From Strobilurus pachycystidiatus (lineage: Eukaryota > Basidiomycota > Agaricomycetes > Agaricales > Physalacriaceae), in NCBI GenBank assembly GCA_019915135.1, contig JAHLMK010000041.1, positions 1 through 64,000 of the forward strand: 64,000 nt of DNA. Direction: 5' to 3'. The notes under the pieces were generated by a model. That model did no database searches. It saw only the letters and a program-made list of their open reading frames with translations, and had not been told where the DNA came from. The position numbers were made by a program, and so were the translations under genes. Shown here in pieces: positions 22,910 through 33,415 of this stretch. Within the stretch, counting starts at the first letter, position 1. Each line of letters opens with the position of its first letter.

Positions 22910-25900
22910 TTAAAACACATCTGTGACATTGTGAGGACTTTCGGCATGTACGGATGTGACTGGCGGGCTGTCGGCATGTTTGCGCTTGCGCTTACCGGAG
23001 TGGCCTACCGCCCATCGCCTAGAGAATTCGGCGTGCACCCGATCCAGCAGCTTAGCCTGACGGTGAGCGTAAGCTCTCCTGCCCAACCGCTCCGCTGCTG
23101 AGCCAAAGACTCTCTCTCCTCGAGCACGCCATTCCGACGCCTCATACGTCAACGACTTCAGCGTGAACTCTTGCTCTGCCTCTCCCAAAACAACCTCTTC
23201 GCGCCATCTCTCCTTTCTCGCAAACGCCTTGCACCATTCGACGCGTACAGCTGCGAGAAAACATAAGTCGAGTGTATGTGGCGCCAAAAGAATTTACTCA
23301 CTCTCTTGCAGATATTCGTCGCTGTCATCCGGTGCTCCCTGCGCCGTCCATATCCATGACAACTTCCGTCTTCCCTCGCCTCTCTGCTCAGCACCCGTGG
23401 CATCCCCCTCATCTCCAGAATACACGTCCACCGCGGTCGGCATGCTCGCCGTTGCCTTCCCTGCAATCTTTGCCAGTCGCCGAGCCGCCTTAGCGTCATG
23501 ATCTTGAACAAAGCGCAAGGCGACGTCCTCCTTCTCCAGTGTTCGGAACTCTCCACAACCCTGCTCCCCAACCAGTAATACCAGGCTTGCCCTCGCTGCC
23601 CGATACCGCCTAGCAAGTCCATCTACTCGATCGCTAACGCTATCGATCAGCGTCCGTGCCTTTGTTGTTCGCGATTGGCCGGTCATGTACGTGTTCCGGA
23701 ACATGATTAGGTGGCGTTTGGTATGCAGGCGGACGCGTAAGAGCATCAACGCCTCAGAACACTGGCCGCGTCGAAGGGCCTCCTCCATAACGAAGAGACG
23801 CGCACTACAGAAAGCCTCCCGCACAGCTGGATCTTGAATACGCCCAGCAACACCAGATGGGAGCCACAGCTTGACACTTTCGGCGAGGGTTGGTTTCCCT
23901 GCCGCGGTTGCAGCCTCCTCGTCCTCATCCGTAAAAGAGCGGACTCCGGGCATGTACGTAGCCTGCAGGGCTCGGAAGCGCATTAAACCCTTGAAAAAGC
24001 TCGCCCGCCTCTCCTTGAGCTTCCTGTCGCGTTCAGCTTCGCCACCAAGCTTCACCCGTGACTTTTTGATGTCGTCAATCCGGCGTCTACAAATCTAGTC
24101 AACATTCAAAGTCATGCCTTGCTGAGGTGACACGCACTGTATATCTTCCAATCGTAATCCTATCCCCAGAAACATGACCGCGCTGGACTTCCGAGATGTC
24201 GAAGTCATACCTCCATTCAGGCTAGCCGCCTCAGCCGCAGCCTCCTCTTCGAGCTGTTTGACGACATCAGCCTTCGTTAGTGTGCCTGTGTCACAATATC
24301 AGCCGTCGCTCCATACGCGTTAGTGAGACAATGTACTTGACTTGAAACGAGAAATATAGGGATTCGCCGTGATCTTTCGATCCTTGTCCGGTAGATCCTC
24401 CTCGGCATGCCACGCAATGAGCTCCTCCTCCCACTTCTTTTGTATCGTGGGACTGACAGTTTTAGTTGTCTCCCGGTAATTTTTCAGTTGCGCTACACGC
24501 TCCTCCCTCGCCACCTCCAGACGCCGAAGAATCAGAGACCCTATTGACGCTCATGTCAGCGAAGCACTGACTCCTAAGAAGGGGCACTCACCCAATCCAA
24601 TGTTCTTGGCAAAATTATGATTGTCCACGGTGTCGTTGAGCGTCTCATACCGTGCGTCCGCATGCATTTCCTTCGTCGATGTTGCCGTGGGATTTGTCGC
24701 CGACCATACGCGCTCGACCGCTTCACCGTCTGTCATGCCAGCACCCGTTCGGTAGCGCAGGGAGTTCTTGAGATGGCAGCTCTCCTCGTGTACAGCCCCA
24801 TGCCACACTGGAAGAGCGACCCGAATGGCCGGCGGCGGATGCTCCGCTCCAGAATCAGGCTTCAAAAGAGCAGGCATACCCTGGAGACGAGGAAACAGAT
24901 TGATGCTCCATTGGCATCCAATGTCGTACGACACCAGAATCTGAGCCAATTCTTCACCCAGCACCGATGCCCAGAACATGTAATCCATGTTCGCGTATCT
25001 GAGATGAACAAGCGTGAGGCATGAACTCACGACGTGGGATATGACTTACCTTTCACCTTTCAAGAGGTCGCCGAGGCCCAGCGGCCGTACAATTTCATGC
25101 CTCGTGCATATACATCCCCCCACACCTGTCGCCCGGAGCCCAGCTGACGACCGCGTCTCCTTCTGCATCAAGGCGGCAAAGGCAATGCACGTCGAAACCT
25201 AAATGTACATCATTATTAGACACAATATGACAAGAAGAGAAATGTACTGACGTCTTCCTCCTTGACATAACGTTTGAGATGCTCGAAGTAACTGTCGTTC
25301 GGAACTAGATTTCCGAGGCCGTCTCCAAGAATTGGGTATTTTTTGTACTTGCTTTTCTTGCGTAATTTGTTCGCCATGCGGAAGTTCGCGTCCAATCCGA
25401 GGAATAACTGATACTTGAATCTGAAATAAAAGTTATAATTAGTACAGAAGAGGACTCAAAGGAGCAAAAACCTACTTCAGGTTCTCCTCGACGTCACGAA
25501 AATTATCCGGAATGTTGACCTTAGCGCGAGGGCAGGCCCAGCATCGTATCGCAGCCGAGCCAAGAGGCGCGGACTTGATTCCCCCCGCCAGATGGCCAAT
25601 GCCCCTTCGCCGCATTCGCTTGAGAAAAGACCACTGTCGCGACATGCGGGCGAAAGCCTTGTAACGGTCAGGCACCCAGGAAGTTCCCAACGGATCGGTT
25701 GCGCGCTCCAGCGCGGTCACGTAGTCTCGTACGTTGACATTCGCAACCACGTTGAGGCGCCGGAAATCATCGAGCACCTCGAAAGTCGCGTATGTCTTGG
25801 GGAATAACACTGTGGCTGGATATAGAGACGAGTCCATAGACGCACCCCAACCGCCCGCATCGTCTGCGTGTCGGTCGCATGCGCAATCGGCAACGTCGGA

Positions 25901-26971
25901 CAGATGTATGCCCGTGGTATGGATAACCGTCACGCGCCGAGTCGCGCCCGGTACCTGGCACCTTGCCCCGCCGTGTCCAAGCTGATAGACCAGGCCAAGC
26001 TCTCGTAGTGTGGCCGGCTCAAAGCACTCCCCATGCGTCCATGCCTGGGACAACCGTCAGTATAACCTCTCGACTCAAACGTAAGAAATACACGTACGCG
26101 TACACGATGAAATGGCTGGCGAGCATGCCGCACCAGAAAGCAAGCGAGACATTCGAGGGCATCACCGCACTGCTCGCACCGGTATAGTGCATGTACCGTC
26201 TTGGGTGGAGAAGGAAGCGGAGCATCGGGTGCAGGTGGAATCACGGATGGAGGAGTCGCAGTTGAAGTCCAGATGGCATCGCAAGTACAACACTTCGGCG
26301 ACGTGCCCGCATGCTCCCGACTGATGGTCTTTGCCAGAAACTTATCCTGGAGAGGCAACCAGACTGACATCGCATCATCCTGGCCCGGAAGTCAGCCAAA
26401 CACCCAGGACCTGCGATGTAAGACTCACCGAGGTCTGATACCGCTTGTGAGCTTCTGATTCCTCCTCCTCCATGTGGGCGTCATCCTCGTCCCCAGCCAA
26501 GTCCAGAAACTCCGCTGGCAGGCCAGGCATGGTGGTTTCCGCCTGCGCCACATCCTCCCACTCGTCCTCCCAGCCCCCAACCGCGTCACCCGCCCCGCCG
26601 GTATACGACTGCCCAGTCTCACCACCGGATTCCGTCGCACTCGTTGAAGGCATCGCTGCCTGCTCCGTCCCAGGAACCGTTCGGCGGCGCGTCGCAGCAC
26701 GGTCCGTGTCGAGACGCGTCCCATCCCGCGAGAAGGTATATGTCGTATCCCTCTGCTCCAGGAAGGGACCTTCTTTGCGGAACCTGCGTGGTGCAGACAC
26801 CTCAACGCTTGTGGGTGCATTTGATTTGTTCTTCCTGGGGCGACCTGCTCGTGGGGCAGCGGATGCAGTGGCCGAAAACCCGTTTGCCGCGAGGGTGCTC
26901 CTGTGAAAGGCGTCGAATTGCTGCCGCTCATACGGCGTCAGCGGTCGGGTCCTGGTGGTATTGCTGGGCAT
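22910..26971 (-). CDS. KDZ transposase with CxC2 cysteine cluster
   Basis: Cuts and inserts the surrounding element. The ATG at 26971 begins MPSNTTRTRPLT, with a basic nuclear-type leader (GRPRKNK). After an intron near 26390-26435 comes a CxC2-type cluster typical of KDZ proteins: CCTCD, YRCEQCGDALECLACFL.RH, FH, then after a 60-bp intron W..GECFEP..LRELGL.YQLGH....C, IHTTGIHL and CACDRH. The RNase H-like core follows: LGLDANFRMANK, GVGGCICTRHE, RPLGLGDLLKGE, YANMDY, SYDIGCQW, VWHGAVHEESC and GMTDGEAVERVW. These supply the expected acidic residues. The C-terminal part is coiled and charged and ends at 22910. About ten short introns interrupt it; I found no internal stop or frame break in the recognisable exons, so it looks functional. 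Confidence 0.85.
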
Positions 26972-27156
26972 GGCGACGGGCGGGTGACAAGAAAGTGTCG
27001 CAGGGCGCTTAGCGCCTGGATGAGGGCAAGGGGGAGGAAAAGAAAACAGGAACTCATCCCAATTGAGCATTGCAACCCCAAATGGGGAAATCAACCAACG
27101 ATTCCAGATATATAACTGCAATGCGCGGCGGTTAATCTTCGCTGTCAATCTTTGCC
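26972..27156. promoter_or_regulatory. Divergent promoter between transposase and cargo gene 1
   Basis: Only 185 bp separate the two start codons. It is a probable shared promoter within the transposon. Confidence 0.5.
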
Positions 27157-27579
27157 ATGACCTATGACTGGCGCGCACGACAACTGCGCATGAGAGCATT
27201 GCGAACTGAGCGTCCCGCTACGCGTGAACAACTCGATGTCTTGCGCTTGTGGCGGCCCTTTTATGCGGAATGCGAAGTTCATCAGGCACTGGGCGCTTTT
27301 TGGCGGGCGTTGGAGCCTTGGTGGTTTCAACGGTACGAGATAGTGGACGGGTTTGAGCGTTCCAAGTGGGGGGAGGTGAGTGACATTGATATTTCGGAGA
27401 GCACATCTCAATTACGAGCAGATTCTTAACCGCCGTCTGGAGGAGGATGATTTCGAGATTCACTTGCCCCACATACGCTCTACACACCCGAGGACATTGT
27501 TGCCCGAGGACCTCCCCGCTGATGAAGGCGCCGCATTTCAGTTCTATCTGCAGCCTCGCGCCACCCACAAGTGTGTCTA
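27157..27579 (+). CDS. Transposon cargo gene 1, small unknown protein
   Basis: The ATG at 27157 begins MTYDWRARQLRMRALR. The first exon encodes a W-rich helical stretch (LWRPFYAECEVH, FWRALEPWWFQRYE) and ends near 27376. A short intron (gtgagt..ttacgag) joins it to QILNRRLEEDDFEIH and a tail ending HKCV before the TAA. About 125 residues. No known domain. It is divergent from the transposase gene and probably co-regulated with it. Function unknown. Confidence 0.6.
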
Positions 27580-27720
27580 AATTTTCTCTTTTCAGTATAT
27601 TCGTACTCATTCGCACTCAGTAATCCCTTTCTCCAGCCCGGAAGCCCGGACTACATGTCGCGCATCGTTGTATACATTGATGTATATGTTGCCATGCTTG
27701 ATCGACTTCGCGCAAACTTT

Positions 27721-28768
27721 TTACCAACTTTCGGTCAACTTGTTCTTTGATGCATCGTAGATTTGTAGCAATTTCATTAACATATCTGTTCTGTATCCGC
27801 GCGATTGCAATGAGTACCTCCGTGAAACACTTTCTACATTCGTCGTAGGAGCATGATCTAACATGCCAAGAAATTCTCCATAGGAGTTCAGGGCGCGCTC
27901 AGAGGCGTTCACAATTTCAGAGAATGGATCAGAAGGTTCTATGGTTGTAAGGAGGATTCATCACATGTACGGGCTGTTGCGCTAATAGCCTGAGCCGCCA
28001 ATTTATCCATATGAGCACTTTCCATTTGAAACATCAAGTCGGCCTCCTCCTCGTCGAGCATGTCGTCCAATACACGTACTATATCATACAGACGCCGAAG
28101 ATAGCTTGGCTGGCGAGAGCGATAGCCTGGAATTGAGTCAGAACCAAAGCGGAATGTTTAGGGTTACTTACCGGGTGGATTTGTATGTGAGCGGCGGAAC
28201 CAAGCCTTCAGAATATGCCAATTGGGATCCCACGAATGGAAGCCAAGCGCAGACGCAACAATGAAGACCGATTCATGATTGGTACATAGACCACCAACCG
28301 TCGCCACATCCTCATGTGTCAAGATCCCGGAGGCTTGGAAACCAGAGACTAGGGCCGATCCTCGCAGCACGTAAAGGGCGTCTTGAACGTAGCGGGAAAC
28401 TGCACAAGGAGAGTCTACAGCTGGAACACCGCACAGTGAAGACGGCTGGGCAGCTATAGGTGGCACTGGATGAGAGGCGTGAGCGTGTAGCAGGGAAGAG
28501 ACCGCTGAACCCACGTTCTCTGAACGAGGGTCGCCGCCCATATGCGCCGTGTTCCTGGAGTGGTTTGCTCGACAATGGACGGATACGACGAAGTTTATTG
28601 TTCAAAAGGCTAGAATGTCGTTAATCTGGTAGCCCCCACAATCCAGAAGAACCTCACATACGTTCGCGCCGTTGAGTTAGGATGCAGGTCCGACTCTTCG
28701 AAAGGTCCCAAAGTTTGTCGTATACGTCGCTCGTACGCAGGAATATGCTGGCGGCCATCATCCTTCAT
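27721..28768 (-). CDS. Transposon cargo gene 2, unknown protein
   Basis: A candidate ATG at 28768 begins MKDDGRQHIPAYERR. After an intron (about 28610-28660) the main exon encodes AVSRYVQDALYVLRGSALVS, GGLCTNHESVFIVASALGFH and WDPNWHILKAWFRRSH. The next exon has LDDMLDEEEADLMFQMESAH. A short join leads to a last exon ending KNKLTESW at 27721. About 270 residues, alpha-helical. I do not recognise the family. Exon borders in the 5' part are uncertain. Confidence 0.55.
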
Positions 28769-28918
28769 AGTGTTGCAGGAGATGTAAGGCGGACGAGATG
28801 GCTCTGTTGCGTCGGCGTGATAAGGTTCCCAGGGACGTAGTTTGTAAGTTAGGGACGCACTCTTCAGAAGGACTTAAATAAGTCTACGAGCTGTCGTCAA
28901 CAAGCCGTTGCGCGCCAC

Positions 28919-29449
28919 TATGTCCCTTCCTCGCGATCCCTACCAGCGGGGCCTAATTCTATACTCACCTCGGTATTCGGACTCCGGTGTTGCGCACGTT
29001 GCGCCCTTAGAGCAATGGATCAACAATCGGGAGCCAAACCTCATGTGGCACTGTGAGTCCCGACGTGCAGATCATTGACATGGTTGACTCACCCAACATA
29101 AAGATTACGCGCACGAGCAACCGTGTAGATTCCCCCCAAAGATCACCAGTTGCGACGCCGTGAGTGACGGAGAAACCGTTGAAAGAACGTGGGACGCTTT
29201 GCGTATCGCGTCCGTCAATGTCAGCCAGAGCCAGTCCCGCGCCAACCACCAACTCATGCGGACCATCGTCGTTGTCCGCCAAGCTCACGCTCGCGGTTAC
29301 CGCCAGCTCATGCGGAGCAGGGCGCTGCTTCGAAATCTACAGGTGAAGATGGTCAGAGAAGAGAACAGGGTCAGGGCAGTTGCCACGTGCCGGCTTATCG
29401 AGGCTTGATGGGAATCTATGGGATCGTCGTTCAGAAGCAAAGACTTTAA
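28919..29449 (+). CDS. Transposon cargo gene 3, short Pro/Arg-rich protein
   Basis: The ATG at 28919 begins MSLPRDPYQRGLILYSPR. Exons 28919-29050, about 29105-29158 and about 29224-29449 join in frame. The second exon gives YYAHEQPCRFPPK. The last is Pro/Arg/Gln-rich and ends at 29449. About 137 residues, no known domain. The low-complexity last exon makes this model less certain than its neighbours. Confidence 0.45.
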
Positions 29450-29726
29450 ACTCTATTTCAGTCCCTTCACACGATGCTGTCTTTTTGTACTTGCCTACAA
29501 TCCAGTCGCTGAGGTCTGCTCGCCCGCGAAACGCTAACATTGTGTGACTTCAATCCTGCGAGTTTTTGACTAACCTGCGATCCTGAGATCCTGGATATGG
29601 CTAGAATTCTTCCGAAGAAAACTCTTGCGCGGCGCAATGCGCATGCAATTGCGATCCCGCGCTGACTCAACTTCTGTCTGTGACCTTGCTCCTTTTTGAT
29701 CTCTCTACTCCTCTTGCACACCATCA

Positions 29727-30589
29727 TGATTCCCAATATGAAGTTTGCGCGTCCTCCTAGTCCCTACACTCCGTCTAAGCGGGCACAACGGTATGCCCTA
29801 AATCTATGCCCCCCTTCAGACGACTAACATCGCCTCCAGGGAGATTCAATCGATTTTGCGAATGGAACGCCCCATTCAGATAAGAGTTGACACGCCCTCC
29901 GTGCACTGTGCGTCTCGTCCGATATCGCGCGCATCCAAAGATTGACGAATTGCAGGGATCAATGCGCCTCCACGCGACTACGCCGCCGAGTCCAGAAATG
30001 GTGTCCCCGCTCAATACCGGATGTCGGACCAATTGCGACACGCTCTTCTCTATGCAGAGGGTGAATGGCTTGTGGCGCCACTGGAGATGTGCGGAATTCT
30101 GCACTCGGACGACTACCCCGCCATTTATCGATATCTCGACCAGGCGGCCAATCGCAAACACTTCCGCCATGCCGTTGGAATCTCCGTGAAGGCGAAGAAT
30201 TGGTTTCGACTGTTATTCTTTCTGGGGTGGCCGTGTAACGAGCCCCAAATGACCTTGTCCGGTACGTGAGTCCATTAGAGAGGTTTTCTTCTGCCTATAC
30301 ATCATATCTAGATGAGGCACGCCCTCGATATACAGCCGGAGATATGGTGCGCGATCGAGAGCGGCGTCAAGGAGCAGCTGCCGCCACCGCTGGTCCTAGT
30401 ACCGCCGCCGCCCCTACGGCAGGGCCCTCGGCTCTCTCCAGTGATGCTATGGGCAGTTATGGGCCTCCTCGGGGCCCTTATGATGCGCAATTGGGTTCCC
30501 TAGATCAACTTTTGGCAAACACAACGATCCACGGAGTAGAAGAGTTAGCTGGGGAGGAAGACTCAGATTCAGACGTGAATGTGTGGTAG
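29727..30589 (+). CDS. Transposon cargo gene 4, unknown protein
   Basis: The ATG at 29727 begins MIPNMKFARPPSPYTPSKRA. Four exons join in frame through three GT..AG introns of about 50 bp. The core reads QYRMSDQLRHALLYAEGEW, MCGILHSDDYPAIYRYLDQA and KNWFRLLFFLGWPCNEPQ. The tail is Ala/Pro-rich, then acidic (EEDSDSDVNVW), ending at 30589. About 240 residues. The clean splicing supports a real gene. No domain is recognised. Confidence 0.65.
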
Positions 30590-30985
30590 TTTAGTACTTT
30601 GTATCTTGATACACAATGTCACGCCATTATACCGTATCTCAAAGAGTTTACGAGGCCAAGAGCCCAGGAGAATGAGCCGGATGCGCGCTGATTCGCCCAA
30701 AATGGTAAGGTCGGACTTCTCGGTCAAGCTGTACAGGCGGCGGGAGTGTGTCGTTTTACTTCGTAATTGGATGATTTGTCTCTGGGATTCGTCGAGTACG
30801 TACCCGTATAATTATCTCAAAAAAGTCCAATAAAAGTCCAATAACTGCTTAATGACATTCACGATCACATATGCAACCATACATCGACTCTTGACTTCGC
30901 ACTGCAACCCACTTAGAGGGGTTCTCACATCTCGGCAACATCTCATTACGTGCTCGGGCTTGATACTATCATACGCTCGCCTCTC

Positions 30986-31697
30986 ATGGGTCGTAGGCGC
31001 AAGTATTTTACGGCGGAGGCGAAACTCGAGGCAAAGCGGAAAGATCGCCTTAATTATTACTATCGGTACGTCTTCCAAGTTTTGCTCTTGCATATGTCTC
31101 TCAAGCTCAAGCTAACGACACTGTGTCTCTGTGACAGGCACCGCAAGAGTATCCAACACGAACAAAACAAGAAGAATGAGATGTTGAGAGTTGCGGCGTC
31201 AGATTGCGAGACTCCTCGTTCGTTGCGAACAGGCCGCGGCGCACCCATATTGTATGTGATCATCCATGCGCCGTCTAACACTGTGTACTCAATCTAGGTC
31301 TAGGCAGGAGAAAGAAACTGGCCCAGCTCATCGACGCCGCCTGCTAGGCTTGGTGGAAGCGGCGGATCGGGAACTCCAGAATTACACCAATTCGAATATC
31401 GCAACTTTTGCTCTGGAGTTGGCCCAGCATTGTGCCGGCACATCCAAGGACGAAGCCATGAGCATGCTGGAGGATGTCCTCGGACGTTTGGCTGATTTGC
31501 AAGCTCCTGCCCGCCAAGCTTTGACCGAACTTCATATGGAGTACGGGCGGACTCTCTTCGAAGAATGCGCCTTGGCGCAGGGCATTGTGGACCGGTTCGT
31601 CCTGGTGGAAACTTATGTGGAATCAACGTACGCGTCTGTGCAGGAGAACGAGCTCAGTGAATATCTAGCAGATGGCATTTTTGGATTCTGTCCCTGA
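30986..31697 (+). CDS. Transposon cargo gene 5, basic N-terminus protein
   Basis: The ATG at 30986 begins MGRRRKYFTAEAKLEAKRK. The strongly basic leader is followed by NYYYRHRKS and NKKNEM, resembling a bZIP-type basic region, which suggests DNA binding. Two introns (after YYYR near 31065, and 31251-31296) separate it from a helical C-terminal exon: LLGLVEAADRELQNYTN, LAQHCAGTSKDEAMSMLED, YGRTLFEECALAQGIVDRF. It ends at 31697. About 210 residues. DNA binding is an inference. Confidence 0.6.
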
Positions 31698-32074
31698 GTT
31701 TAGGTGTGGCGCAGATTTATTTGACGCGTAACAATGTGATTCGTTTTCCATATCTTACACAGGATTACTATTAAGATGAGTTTGTGATTGGATCAGTAAC
31801 GCGTTCTTCGTCATGTCGTGGTGTCTCGCTTTGGCAGTGATTCGGATGGCATCTCAAGTAACCGCCTCTCTCTTTTCAAATTCATGTTGATTCCGATTTC
31901 ACGAGCTGTGGAGCTAGAGAAATTGACAACAGCCTTAAGGGTCGCACTCTTTCCTATGGTCACCTTATCTTGGATAGCAATTCGTCTTGCGCGGGGGTTC
32001 GAAATTATGTGCAGCAAAATGAATCAAATTGTAGAGGAATGATCTAAATTGAGGGTGAAATACTAGGTAAATAA

Positions 32075-33073
32075 TCACCGCGGGTGTAGTGCGCAAACGC
32101 GATGGTTCTCCTCTGCCTCGCGGAACTTTTGCCGCGCAGTGGCCAGACTCCCGAAGGACTCGTGATACGGGTCCCTGAGCCCGCTGATATTGAGGGCGCA
32201 CTCCAGCCTAGGCCGCATGTCAGTCAGTCAAACAATTTGCAAAGGTGGAAATCACTGACAGAGATCCGTAAACACCGGGCGTCGTACCGCGATACACGCA
32301 ATACCAGCGCGGACGCATCGCCCCAGTGTTCAGGGGATTGGTGAATTCCGTCGTCTCAAAGTGCTCCAATGAGGGAACGCGCATATCTACCCATCCAATG
32401 TCCGTATGTTTGCGTACCCATCCACGGTGCAGGGCAAATCGGAATGCTCGCTTTGCGTCCGCTCGAGTCTTGTAGTGAATGACAACAGCTTCAGGGACTC
32501 TGTGAACATGAGGCTTAGCATCGCGGAAGGTGGAATAGACTCCTGGCTCGCGACCAATGAACACCACGAGGGGCGATTCAAAACAGGCAGCGGATAATCG
32601 GGCCTTGGCACGCCTACGTGTCGCGACGGCTCTGGCTCCTGAATCATTAGCTAGAGTCGCCGCGGCGGTCGCCCTAAAAGAGATAGATTGTTTTTAGATC
32701 CAGCAATGTTCGAAAGACGATGTAACCGCACCAATCGGGAGTCGTGATAGTTCCACCCTGGGATACAGAGACTTCGTACATCGTGGTATCGGCAGATGAA
32801 ATGCGAACGTGTTCAGGGAGGCCACGGGGAAGAGGATTAGGTCCTGTTGACCTTGTATGAATTCAATGAGAGAGATGAGGTTGAACGACACTCACTGACA
32901 GGTGGGGGCAGCCCAATCTCGGAGTCGCGAAGACTACCCAACCAGCGATCAAAAATTGGGTCATCGTAGTCAGACAAATCTTCCTCGGCGGTGTGGTAGG
33001 ACGCTTCAGACCCGCTGGAGTCGGAGTCCTCTTCATCGGAAGACAAAATGCTAATAAAGATTTCAGGATACAT
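32075..33073 (-). CDS. Transposon cargo gene 6, two RNase H1 N-terminal-type domains
   Basis: The ATG at 33073 begins MYPEIFISILSSDEEDSD, an acidic leader. After introns the protein shows two copies of the small RNase H1 N-terminal (viroplasmin-type) fold, which binds RNA/DNA hybrids or double-stranded RNA. The first is VVFIGREPGVYSTFRDAKPH...YKTRADAKRAF (about 32570-32430). The second is WYCVYRGTTPGVYGSL, continued after a 54-bp intron as LRDPYHESFGSLATARQKF (to about 32110). No catalytic RNase H part follows, so it is likely a binding protein. The family is found in cellular RNase H1 and in fungal mobile elements. Stop at 32075. Confidence 0.72.
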
Positions 33074-33415
33074 GACGGACGGTGTAGATCGATGAACGGC
33101 GGTAATAGTTGTGAGGTATCTTAAATAATAGATGCCCGGCCCGGGCCCGGATGATGCTGCAGAAATGACATTAGCGATCACTCGACATGATTGGAAATCC
33201 CAGCTAGAGGGGTGGCTGCACTTGCCTTCTCTGACTCTGCGACGCGAAGTAGGTGCTCTTCTGAGTCGGTTTGTTGCTGCCCAACGTTGCTGACAGAGTC
33301 TTTTTCAGTTGCCGACTGTGCACAGATACAATTCCAACTCACCTTTGATAACCTCAATTTAGTATGTTCTCTTCGCCTTTGTCGCTCTTGCCATTGACCT
33401 GCCTGTCTAGAAAGA